Below, piece by piece: positions 23,552-31,800 of a DNA stretch of 44,855 bases. The stretch comes from Lachnospiraceae bacterium (GTDB lineage: Bacteria > Bacillota > Clostridia > Lachnospirales > Lachnospiraceae). Numbering within the stretch: the first letter of the stretch is position 1; every line of letters starts with the position of its first letter. Under the pieces are notes generated by a model. That model was not told where the DNA came from. It searched no databases and saw only the letters and a list, made by a program, of their open reading frames with translations. The position numbers and the translations under genes were made by a program. Location of the stretch: NCBI GenBank assembly GCA_021205565.1, contig JAJPXG010000057.1, forward strand, positions 21,714-66,568. Direction: 5' to 3'.

Positions 23552-24532
23552 ATGGGTGATATAATAAATAAAATGCTTGAAAATTATTTGATTTCTTCAA
23601 ATGTGCAGCTTAAAAAAGGGCCGGATAGCTTATCATTTACGCTCAACTCGGCAGAGGGGATCAGCAAGACCACTCTTTTCAATATCCTGCCATATATGCA
23701 TCTGATTTTCTTTGATATTCATGCACGTTCTCTGCCAGGAGAAATCGCAGAAAATGCCGTGTATCACCCCATGCAATTCAATTATTGCATAGGAGGCAGA
23801 ATTGAATTGCTTTTGGATGACAGTTCTTATATTTACCTGAAGGAAAAAGATTTCTGTATAAGCAGACAGACTTCACAGAGCGAATCCTATTTCCCCACAA
23901 GGTACTATCACGGCATTACCATGTATTTTGATCCGGATTTTTTCACAAAGGCTAACTCAAATGTGGAAGAACTATTTAACTTAAACTTGTCACGACTGCC
24001 AGAAATCTATTTTGAACAAAAAGATACCTACATTGCAGAAGCCAATAGTGAGATCAGTAAAATTTTTGAGCGTCTATGGCAGCTCTATGAAGTGCCATCC
24101 TCCTTTTATATGAAGCTCTGTGTCTTAGATTTGCTTCATCTGCTGTCAGATGCAAAAAGCTCTGCCCATGAAAAAACGCTCACTTTTTATACCAACACAC
24201 AAGTTGAAATCGCAAAAAAAGCGGAACAGATATTGACTGCTGATCTAAAACAGCATATTCCCATGAGGCAGATCGCACAGCAATTTGGTGTCAGTGAAAC
24301 AAGTTTGAAAAATTACTTTCGAGGAGTATATGGAAAAAATGTTTCCGACTATCTGCGAGATTTGCGTATGGATATGGCAGAAAAGCTGCTGACCGAAACC
24401 ACACTATCCATATCAGAGATTGCTTCACAAATTGGATATACAAAACAGGGCAAATTTGCAGAGATATTTCGGAAACAATTTCAAATGAACCCCTTGGAAT
24501 ATCGACGCTCAAAAAAATTAGAAAACATTTAG
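23552..24532 (+). CDS. AraC-family transcriptional regulator
   Basis: About 326 residues from ATG 23552; ATG 23540 and GTG 23504 are alternative starts. The C-terminal 100 residues hold two helix-turn-helix motifs (IPMRQIAQQFGVSETSLKNYFRGVYGKN and LSISEIASQIGYTKQGKFAEIFRKQFQMNPLEYR). The N-terminal half resembles the ligand-sensing region of AraC regulators of siderophore systems (SYFPTRYYHGITMYFDPDFF). It is divergent from the ECF/ABC operon and presumably activates it. The arrangement recalls YbtA with YbtPQ, by analogy only. Confidence 0.9.
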   Translation: MGDIINKMLENYLISSNVQLKKGPDSLSFTLNSAEGISKTTLFNILPYMHLIFFDIHARSLPGEIAENAVYHPMQFNYCIGGRIELLLDDSSYIYLKEKDFCISRQTSQSESYFPTRYYHGITMYFDPDFFTKANSNVEELFNLNLSRLPEIYFEQKDTYIAEANSEISKIFERLWQLYEVPSSFYMKLCVLDLLHLLSDAKSSAHEKTLTFYTNTQVEIAKKAEQILTADLKQHIPMRQIAQQFGVSETSLKNYFRGVYGKNVSDYLRDLRMDMAEKLLTETTLSISEIASQIGYTKQGKFAEIFRKQFQMNPLEYRRSKKLENI

Positions 24533-24533
24533 A

Positions 24534-24574
24534 GTAGGAGCCGAGATTTGCCCCGGCAATATCTCGGCTCCTAC
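24534..24574. terminator. Bidirectional terminator between AraC gene and tnpV remnant
   Basis: Perfect 14-bp arms GTAGGAGCCGAGAT (24534-24547) and ATCTCGGCTCCTAC (24561-24574) with a 13-base loop. It begins 2 bases after the AraC stop and separates cargo from the convergent tnpV remnant. There is no long T run. Confidence 0.65.
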
Positions 24575-24587
24575 ACATGTCTTAAAA

Positions 24588-24758
24588 TCATGTATAAATT
24601 AACTCTTGGAAAATAATTTCCTCTGCCTGTGCCTTACAAGCATTTGCCAGCTCCACCCATTTCATCGGGTCAACGGCTTTCAACTCCTCGGTCACACCGG
24701 CAGCTTTCATAAGCTGCGGCATGAGAATGTCCATGCGCTCGTTTGCCGCCTTGTCAAG
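24588..24758 (-). pseudogene. TnpV remnant, C-terminal part only
   Basis: About 55 residues (ANERMDILMPQLMKAAGVTEELKAVDPMKWVELANACKAQAEEII and on) match the C-terminus of TnpV encoded at 36839-36483 almost position by position. Upstream in this frame the sequence is unrelated (a translated hairpin region), so the N-terminal 60 or so residues are lost. It lies exactly at the border between cargo and the relaxase module and is probably a scar of the cargo insertion. Confidence 0.75.
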
Positions 24759-24793
24759 TATAAAGGCCAAGGAACAAAACCGGCAAGCAATGC

Positions 24794-24931
24794 TTTTGGC
24801 TATCCAGATAGCCAAAAACCGCTTGTTGAGGGAATCCCCCCAAGCCCCCCTTGAACAGCTCCGGTACGGAGCTGGCTGCGCGTTTCTGCGAAACGCTTTT
24901 GAACATGACCGGCTCACCGCTGGTCATGTTC
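24794..24931. repeat. Cluster of four hairpins at the relaxase 3' end
   Basis: Four perfect inverted repeats lie within 140 bases: TTTTGGCTATC/GATAGCCAAAA (24794-24817, 2-base gap), CAGCTCCG/CGGAGCTG (24856-24874), GCGTTTC/GAAACGC (24880-24896) and GAACATGACC/GGTCATGTTC (24901-24931). The last contains the relaxase stop. The cluster could be an oriT, a structured RNA or stacked terminators. Confidence 0.65.
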
Positions 24932-26320
24932 TTTTTCCTTTTCGGCTTCCTGTTCCTCGGTGCCAAGCAGCCGGTCCACATTTGCCTTCACGGTCAGCAG
25001 CTCTCGCATTTCATCGCGGGACTGCCGGTACTCGCCGTAGGCTTTTTTCTTTTCCTCCAGCAGCTTTGCATACTCGGCCTGCAAGCTCTTGACTGTCGGA
25101 ATCTTCTTCAGCCCCAGCTCGTCAAAGGCTTTCTTTGCCGCCTTATGAAGCAGAATATCTGCTTCATGCTCCGCCAGAAATTTCTTGGAATACCCAGCTT
25201 TGCGATAGACCACATACACATCACGGGTCTTGGAATAGTTGATGATATGCGTCCGCAGGACAGCGATCTCAGCCATTCTTTTTTCTGCAGCTTTGATCTG
25301 GCCGGACAGCTCATTATATCGGGCGGTAGCCGCTGATGTTTTCTCTGCCAGTACCGCATACTCCAGCAGGCCATGGTCTGTCAGGTAATTCATGGTCTGG
25401 GCCAGTTGTTTCAGATTGAAAGACCGTGCCCACTTTGCATATCCGGCTCCTTTGCCCTCCCGCAGCTTTGTCTGGATGTCTACCAGGAGGTTGACCTTTT
25501 TGGGGTCTTGGGTAATCTGTTTTTTCTTACGCGGGGTGTGCCTTTTCTCACCTTTGATAACAGAGAGCAGCACATCCTTAGAATAATTCTCGCCCAGTGT
25601 ATCCAGACGGACAGCGCGATCCCAGCCTTCACAGCGGAAGGACGGATTTTTGCCGGTCTTGATTTCATACCCGGCTTCCTGCAGCAGCTTTAACAGTGCG
25701 TCCCAATCCGCAGGTTTCTCCAACAAAGCGTTGTCAATGGCAACGCGCAGCAGCTCACGGTGAGAGGGCTTCGCCTGATCGCCCAGCCACTTGTTGTAGC
25801 TCTTGCCATGGGACTTTGGATTCTCCACAATGGAGTAGCCGTTTTCAATACAGATGGTATCATTGAGCCGCCGCACAGCTCTGGTGCTTCCCCAGAAGTT
25901 TCGGAACTTCCGGTCACATTCCAGATTGACGGAGTTCCAGATGATATGATTGTGGATATGGGCCTTGTCAATATGAGTGCAGACGATAAAGGCGTTGTTC
26001 CCCTTGGTAAATCTCCGGGCAAGCTCCTGGCCCAGCCGGTTTGCTTCCTCCGGCGTGATCTCGCCGGGGACAAAAGACTGGCGCAGATGATAGGCAATCA
26101 CGTCATCTGCGCCGCGCACCCGGCCAGTCTTTTGAATGTACCGCTTTTTCGCAAACAGAAATTCCGCATCCGCGACCCGGCTGTCACACTGATAGCTGGT
26201 GATGAGCTTGCCGTAATCGGTTTTTTCCGGGTTCTTTACATAGTCGATAATGTCACTGATAGCCTGGCCGATTGACCGGCCTTTGCCTGTGTGCAGCGGC
26301 ATGATTCTTGTAGTTGCCAC
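24914..26320 (-). CDS. MobP-type relaxase of ICE-B
   Basis: 468 residues. The N-terminus MATTRIMPLHTGKGRSIGQAISDIIDYVKNPEKT is typical of Tn1549-like relaxases. The metal-binding motif HIDKAHIHNH is at residues 116-125, followed by IIWNSVNLECDRKFRNFWGS. A helical, charged C-terminus ends in coiled-coil-like sequence. It should nick oriT of ICE-B and stay bound to the 5' end for transfer, with MobC (27751-27410) as accessory. It differs in family from the MobV enzyme of the IME, so the two relaxases likely recognise different origins. Confidence 0.92.
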   Translation of the reverse strand: MATTRIMPLHTGKGRSIGQAISDIIDYVKNPEKTDYGKLITSYQCDSRVADAEFLFAKKRYIQKTGRVRGADDVIAYHLRQSFVPGEITPEEANRLGQELARRFTKGNNAFIVCTHIDKAHIHNHIIWNSVNLECDRKFRNFWGSTRAVRRLNDTICIENGYSIVENPKSHGKSYNKWLGDQAKPSHRELLRVAIDNALLEKPADWDALLKLLQEAGYEIKTGKNPSFRCEGWDRAVRLDTLGENYSKDVLLSVIKGEKRHTPRKKKQITQDPKKVNLLVDIQTKLREGKGAGYAKWARSFNLKQLAQTMNYLTDHGLLEYAVLAEKTSAATARYNELSGQIKAAEKRMAEIAVLRTHIINYSKTRDVYVVYRKAGYSKKFLAEHEADILLHKAAKKAFDELGLKKIPTVKSLQAEYAKLLEEKKKAYGEYRQSRDEMRELLTVKANVDRLLGTEEQEAEKEKEHDQR

Positions 26321-26384
26321 GAAAATCCTCCCTTCATAACAAAACGGCCTGCCTATGCAGACCGTTTTGGCGATGTTTTCTTGT

Positions 26385-26600
26385 TCAATTCTTGCGCTGG
26401 ACGACAGGAACCTGCTTGACCTTTTTTCCTACGGTCTGCCGTTCCAAAGCAAAGACCATATCACTGGTGCGCTCAAAAAATCCAATGTCTTTCTTCCAGC
26501 TCATCCCGCATTTGCAATGCTGTAAGCCAATGAATTGCTGCTTCATTTTCCTGCCGCAGTTGGGGCAGACTTTGTTGCTGGCTCCCATTCCTGTCACCAT
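26385..26600 (-). CDS. Small zinc-ribbon protein of the transfer module
   Basis: About 71 residues from ATG 26600; ATG 26588 is equally possible, and the longer track frame starts further upstream without a ribosome site. Four cysteines form CPNCGRKMKQQ and CKCGMSWKKD, a zinc ribbon, followed by a basic tail. It lies between the membrane protein gene and the relaxase, in the order seen in Tn1549-like elements. Function unknown. Confidence 0.65.
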   Translation of the reverse strand: MVTGMGASNKVCPNCGRKMKQQFIGLQHCKCGMSWKKDIGFFERTSDMVFALERQTVGKKVKQVPVVQRKN

Positions 26601-26646
26601 CTTTCTTGGTATGCTGAAATGATTATAGCATATCCAGGCACCGGAT

Positions 26647-26937
26647 TCATCCATAAATCCGGTCCTGAATGGCATACCGCAAATCCTGTATCTTGCCCAG
26701 GAACCATGCTGCTGCCATGGGAAGCCCCACCGGGCTGACCAGGAGCGCGATCACCAGCAGGATGACACCGTTCTTCATGGAGTATGTAACCAGGACCGCC
26801 AACCCCAGCAATCCGATCACGGTACTGGCCAGACCAAATATAAAAGCCGAACAGTACAGCAGCGCCGAACATATCCATACGAATAGCATCAACACCAGGA
26901 TAATCGGTGCAGCCAACAATTTTAATAAAAACCTCAT
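26647..26937 (-). CDS. CD1845-like small membrane protein
   Basis: 96 residues with two or three hydrophobic segments (LLAAPIILVLMLFVWICSALLY, STVIGLLGLAVLVTY, GVILLVIALLVSPVG). It resembles the CD1845 family of conjugative transposons. The start overlaps the preceding stop (ATGA), so it is co-translated with the gene at 27254-26934. It may be a minor membrane part of transfer; not proven. Confidence 0.75.
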   Translation of the reverse strand: MRFLLKLLAAPIILVLMLFVWICSALLYCSAFIFGLASTVIGLLGLAVLVTYSMKNGVILLVIALLVSPVGLPMAAAWFLGKIQDLRYAIQDRIYG

Positions 26938-27254
26938 GTTTTTTCAGCCTCCTTCCGTTTCTCCAGATAAGGCAGGCACATTGCCTGAATCTGAGCCTGT
27001 TCTTCATTTGATAACTTACACTTTACCTTGCTGCTATTCTGTACTACCAAAAATTCCTGATATGAAATGAACGAATCCAATAGTTCCTCAAACAGTGCTT
27101 CCGGTGTAGGGCAGCATTTTACATTTGACCAATCCTCCCCGGCGGTATCCCACAGCATGACTGCGAGGCCGTGCCGGGTCTGAACGATCTCCGTTGCCTG
27201 ATCTTCCTCCAGGTAATCCCGGAAAATATCTAATACCTTTTCGTTTGTGAGCAT
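26934..27254 (-). CDS. Conserved-looking ICE protein of unknown function
   Basis: 106 residues, acidic and soluble, with two blocks: LEEDQATEIVQTRHGLAVMLWDTAGEDWSNVKCCPTPEALFEELLDSF, and a helical basic end. It is the first gene after a promoter at 27298-27327 and an AAAGGAG ribosome site, and is coupled to the membrane protein gene. I do not recognise a named domain beyond its usual place in Tn1549-like elements. Confidence 0.65.
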   Translation of the reverse strand: MLTNEKVLDIFRDYLEEDQATEIVQTRHGLAVMLWDTAGEDWSNVKCCPTPEALFEELLDSFISYQEFLVVQNSSKVKCKLSNEEQAQIQAMCLPYLEKRKEAEKT

Positions 27255-27297
27255 TGTATTCCCAACTCCTTTGATACCGGCTTTCAGCTACGGTTTT

Positions 27298-27327
27298 ATT
27301 GTAACCGCACCCAAGGGAGAAGTGCAA
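27298..27327 (-). promoter_or_regulatory. Promoter for the 27254-24914 gene group
   Basis: On the minus strand, -35 TTGCAC (27327-27322) and -10 TACAAT (27303-27298) are 18 bp apart, 44 bp upstream of the first start. It lies just after the MobC terminator, so a new transcription unit probably begins here. Confidence 0.6.
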
Positions 27328-27337
27328 GGATGCGGCC

Positions 27338-27388
27338 AAAAAGAAAAAGGCAGAGGGAGTGCGGCGAGTTATGCCGTTCTCCCTCCGC
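27338..27388 (-). terminator. Terminator after mobC
   Basis: Arms GAGGGAG and CTCCCTC (27353-27359 and 27379-27385) with a 19-base loop. On the minus strand they are followed by GCCTTTTTCTTTTT. It would end the topB/helicase/mobC transcript. The 27255-27409 interval could also hold oriT. Confidence 0.65.
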
Positions 27389-27409
27389 AAATAGGGATTT
27401 ATATCCCTG

Positions 27410-27751
27410 TTATGAAATGGAAGTGAACCGGGTCAATATCTCATTCACCCCGTTCCAAATTGCATCCTGCCTTTGGAGTATATCCTCCAAATCTGCATCA
27501 TAAACACGCCCGGTTTCATGCACACGCTTGGTGAGCTGGTTCAAGTTATTACTGGAATATCGCAGCAGGGAGACCAGCTCCCGAAGCTCCGGTACCTCCA
27601 AATTCACCACAAAACCATCAATCGCCATTTTCCTCAGATAGGCTTCCCGGTTGGTGGTTCCTACCTGGGCCATCTTTGCCTCGATCAGCTCCAGCTCATG
27701 GGGAGATACCCGAAAATTTAATTGTACGTCCCGTTTCCGCTTGAACGCCAT
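27410..27751 (-). CDS. mobC: MobC-like relaxosome accessory protein
   Basis: 113 residues. The N-terminal ribbon-helix-helix segment (KRDVQLNFRVSPHELELIEAKMAQVGTTNREAYLRKMAIDG) and the later LVSLLRYSSNNLNQLTKRVHETG stretch are typical of MobC proteins, which help the relaxase open oriT. It starts 4 bases after the DUF3849 gene stop and precedes the relaxase group. Strong family match. Confidence 0.9.
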   Translation of the reverse strand: MAFKRKRDVQLNFRVSPHELELIEAKMAQVGTTNREAYLRKMAIDGFVVNLEVPELRELVSLLRYSSNNLNQLTKRVHETGRVYDADLEDILQRQDAIWNGVNEILTRFTSIS

Positions 27752-27755
27752 AGGC

Positions 27756-28844
27756 TCACCGCTCCGGTTCCTGCCGTTTGGCGGCCTTTTTCTTTGGGCT
27801 GGCAGGCGTTTTCTGCAAATCCTTCCGTACTGACTTCCGCAGCTTTTTTAACGGCTGGCTCCGGTCCTCATCCTTGGAGATCAGGACAAAATGCCCTTTG
27901 CGGTCATTCAGGCCAGAGAAGGCCATGGACTGAAAGGGCAGCATCGACATGAGCCGGTCCGTATCCCTGGAAGAACTTCTCGCCAAAAAGTCGTGTGAGA
28001 TCTCCGCCATGAAATGGGTCCCGTTGGGACTGTTCGGTTCCTTCTGTGCCTGCAGCTCCGAAAGCAGCCGTGCGGCTTCTCTTTTGATTTCTTCATCGGA
28101 AAGCGGTGTCCGCAGATGCTGCTCCCGCCGCACCTGACTCAGAAAAATATCGGTCAGGCCGGGATGACAGGCAGATACCACAAATTCCGTATTGCGGTCA
28201 TTGCCCCAGGTATCTGTATCCTCATACACCGGGACGGTCCTGGCCCAATCTTTGTTGGAGCGGGAAATGCGTCCATCCCAATCCATGTGACGGGCAGTAG
28301 CGGCAAGGACATAGAGCGTCCGGTCCATGCCGAATGCGTCAATGACCTCTAATGCGGCCTCTTTCCCAAGCCGGTTATCATGGTAATGCTCCCGAATCGC
28401 TGTCTCAATCGCTTCCTTGCAGGCAACATTCGCTTTGCGGGAAGCCCGGTACTGTTCCAGTTCGCCGTTTTCACGGGCATAGCTGCCCGGATAGGGATAG
28501 ACCGGCGTTTCTTTCAGAATGCGGCGCTGCTCGGCATCGGCAGCGATCACCGCATTGGCCCGGCTTTCCATGGAATCAAAGACCACATCCACGTATCCGG
28601 TCTCCCGGCTCTCAAATTCTTTGAACACATCCTCCAGGGGGCTGGGGGATTTCATGAGTGCGCTTGCCTGCGCATCGGTCAGGTCGTGATATTCCAGTGA
28701 CAGGAGAATATCTTCCCGGACCGTGTACTCATAGGTATGCTTCAAAATTTCATCCGGGGGCTGGGCCAGCAGCCATTTCCGGTAGGTGTCCTGTTCGGCA
28801 AACATCTTCTGATAGAGCGCCGTATTCCGTTCTTCGTTGGTCAT
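27756..28844 (-). CDS. DUF3848/DUF3849-domain protein
   Basis: 362 residues from ATG 28844, which lies 1 base after the helicase stop; the GGAGG inside the helicase end serves as ribosome site. An N-terminal block of DUF3848 type is ERNTALYQKMFAEQDTYRKWLL ... TYEYTVREDILLSLE. The next block is DUF3849-like: YRASRKANVACKEAIETAI and FGMDRTLYVLAATARHMDWDGRISRSNKDWA. A basic C-terminal tail follows (KKKAAKRQEPER). These domains are frequent in Tn1549-like elements with no known biochemical role. Tight coupling to the helicase suggests joint action on transferred DNA. Confidence 0.8.
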   Translation of the reverse strand: MTNEERNTALYQKMFAEQDTYRKWLLAQPPDEILKHTYEYTVREDILLSLEYHDLTDAQASALMKSPSPLEDVFKEFESRETGYVDVVFDSMESRANAVIAADAEQRRILKETPVYPYPGSYARENGELEQYRASRKANVACKEAIETAIREHYHDNRLGKEAALEVIDAFGMDRTLYVLAATARHMDWDGRISRSNKDWARTVPVYEDTDTWGNDRNTEFVVSACHPGLTDIFLSQVRREQHLRTPLSDEEIKREAARLLSELQAQKEPNSPNGTHFMAEISHDFLARSSSRDTDRLMSMLPFQSMAFSGLNDRKGHFVLISKDEDRSQPLKKLRKSVRKDLQKTPASPKKKAAKRQEPER

Positions 28845-28845
28845 G

Positions 28846-31800
28846 TCATCGTACCTCCAATTCTTTTTTGTGGGATTTGTCCGGTGCGCCATGGACCGGC
28901 GGCACCTTCAGCTTGCTTAACACCGATGGCCTTGCACTTTTGGCGATTGTCTGCTGGGGCTGTGACCGGCCCCGTCCGTCTATGTTCAGATCCATATCCA
29001 ACTGCACCAGCCGGGCCGATTTTTCCCGCAGCTCCTGCTCGTAGGGGAAGGGCTTTCCAACCTCCGCTTTGGCGGCGGTCTGCTGCTGATAGAGATTGTC
29101 CAGCTGGGCCTGCACATTGGTCAGGCGCTGGGGCATCTGGGCCAGGGCATTTTCAATACGGGTCAGGTTTCCACGGGCATCCGTTCCCAGGGCAGTCTTG
29201 TGGCTCATTTCACCGCGTAAGGTCAGTTCATACTGTTTCTCAAACGCATTGAAGCTGACGAACATAGCAAAGCCCCGGTAACTGCCCACCTGTACCGGAT
29301 CGGAGCCTTTCACTTCCTTGCAGGCGTCCAACAGCGCGGCACCGGCGTTTTCCTTATCCACCAGCGTATCGCCCCGGATTTCCATACCTACGAATCCATC
29401 CTCCGGGTGGGGATGGGCGGCGAGAGTTGCCATATCTGCTTCCAGGCCCCGGATATAGCCTTTGTTCTGCTCAATCTGCTCCGGGAAGTATTTCAGCAGG
29501 TTATCCTCCAGACGAAACTGCTTGCTCTGGTGGTCGGCTTTCATCAGCTTCAGCCGGGAGACCTCCACATCCAGGTCCATGCGCTCCTTGATACGGGGAT
29601 CACCGGCACACAGCGCCTTAATTTCCGCAAAGGACAGCGCCGTTTCATCCACATCATCACAGGATCGGACCGGAGATTTTGAGGTCATGATCTGGCTGAT
29701 GAATTTTTGCTTATTCTCCACGGTCTGCCAGAGGTATGCGTCAAATGTCCCTTCCGTCACATAGCGAAACACATGGACAAGGGGATTTTGGTTGCCCTGG
29801 CGCTCGATCCTGCCTTTTCTCTGGGCCAAATCTCCCGGCCTCCAGGGGCAGTCCAGATCATGGAGCGCCACCAGCCGGTCCTGCACATTGGTCCCGGCTC
29901 CCATTTTGGAAGTGCTGCCCATGAGGACACGCACCTGGCCGGTCCGTACCTTGGAAAACAATTCTTTCTTCCGTACTTCGGTATTGGCATCATGGATAAA
30001 AGCAATCTGCTCCGGGGGAATGCCCTGGGCAATGAGCTTTTGTCGGATGTCCTCATAGACAGTAAACGCTGGTTCCGGCTCCGGCACGGGGATAGCGGTT
30101 TCTAAAGCATGGATTTCCGGGTTGTCCAGATTGCCGGTAACTGCCTTTGCCACTTTTTTTGATGGGGCTGCTTTTGGAGTGGAAATATCGCAGAACACCA
30201 GCTGGGTCAGCTTTTCGTCCTGCCCGTCCCTCCAGACCTGCATGATGTTCTCCACACATTGGTTGACCTTGGTGCCTGCTTCGTCTGGCAGCAGCGGACT
30301 GATAATCCGCTGGTCAAGCCCCAGCTTGCGGCCATCCGAAGTAATCTTGAGCATATTGTCAACAGAAGGGTTCACCGATCCGCCGTGAACAAGGGCAGCG
30401 CGTTCGGAGAGGGCCTGCACCATTTCCTGCTGATGCTCCGTAGGTTTTGCCACAACAGTGTGGTATTCCACCTCCGGGGTAGGCAGATGCAGCTGATCGG
30501 CGGTCTTGATGTCCGCCACCTCTTTGAACAGGTTCATCAGTTCCGGTAAGTTAAAGAATTTGCTAAACCTTGTCCTTGCCCGGTAGCCGGTGCCTTCCGG
30601 GGCCAGCTCCAGGCCGGTGACAGTCTCACCGAACCGGGAAGCCCAGCAGTCGAAATGCACCATATCCAGCTCCCGCAGCCGTTCATACTGCAAATACCGC
30701 TGCATGGTATAAAGCTCGGTCATAGAGTTGGAGACCGGGGTGCCGGTGGCAAAGACCACGCCCCGGCTTCCGGTCACTTCGTCCAGGTAGCGGCACTTGG
30801 CGAACATATCAGAGGATTTCTGCGCGTCCGTGGTGGAAAGCCCCGCCACATTGCGCATCTTGGTGTAGAGGAACAAATTTTTATAATTGTGCGCCTCGTC
30901 CACAAACATCCGGTCCACACCCAGCTGCTCAAAGGTGATGACATCATCTTTCCGGTGGTCGGCCTGCAGCTTTTCCAGCCGCGTTTCCAATCCCCGCTTC
31001 GTGCGTTCCAGCTGCTTGACGGTGAACTGTTCGCCGCCGCTGGCTTTCACCTCGGAAATGCCCTGGGTGATCTCCCAAATCTGCTCCTGCAGCAGCCGTT
31101 CCTGCCGCGCCTTGCTGATCGGGATACGCTCAAACTGGGAATGGCCGATGATGATCGCGTCATAGTCTCCGGTGGCGATCCGGGCGCAGAACTTCTTGCG
31201 CCGGTGGGTCTCAAAGTCCTTTTTAGTGGTCACAAGAATGTTGGCCGAAGGGTAGAGCCGCAGAAACTCGGAAGCCCACTGTTCCGTCAGGTGATTTGGC
31301 ACCACAAAGATGGATTTCTGGCACAGTCCCAGCCGTTTGCTCTCCATAGCGGCGGCCACCATCTCAAATGTTTTGCCAGCACCTACCTCATGGGCCAGCA
31401 GCGTATTCCCGCCATACAGCACATGAGCGATGGCGTTTTTCTGATGCTCCCGCAGCGTAATTTCCGGGTTCATGCCCGAAAACACGATATGGCTCCCGTC
31501 ATATTCGCGGGGCCGGGTGCTGTTCATTTCTTCGTTGTACTGGCGCACCAGGGTCTGCCGCCGTTCCGGGTCTCTCCAAATCCAGTCTTTGAAAGCGTCC
31601 CGGATTGCTTGCTGTTTCTGTGCGGCCAGGGTGGTCTCCTTGGCGTTCAGTACCCGGCGCTCTTTGCCGTCCGGGTCCTCTATGGTGTCATAAATGCGAA
31701 CATCCCGGAGATTCAGAGAATCCTCCAGGATGCGGTAAGCGTTGGCGCGGTCCGTGCCATAGGTGGTGTAGGCCGCGATGTTATTATAGGGTATCTGGGT

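Noticed and set aside
26594-27007. 137-aa minus-strand ORF overlapping the CD1845-like gene
   Set aside because: A different frame over a coherent membrane-protein gene and its upstream neighbour; no ribosome site or motif.
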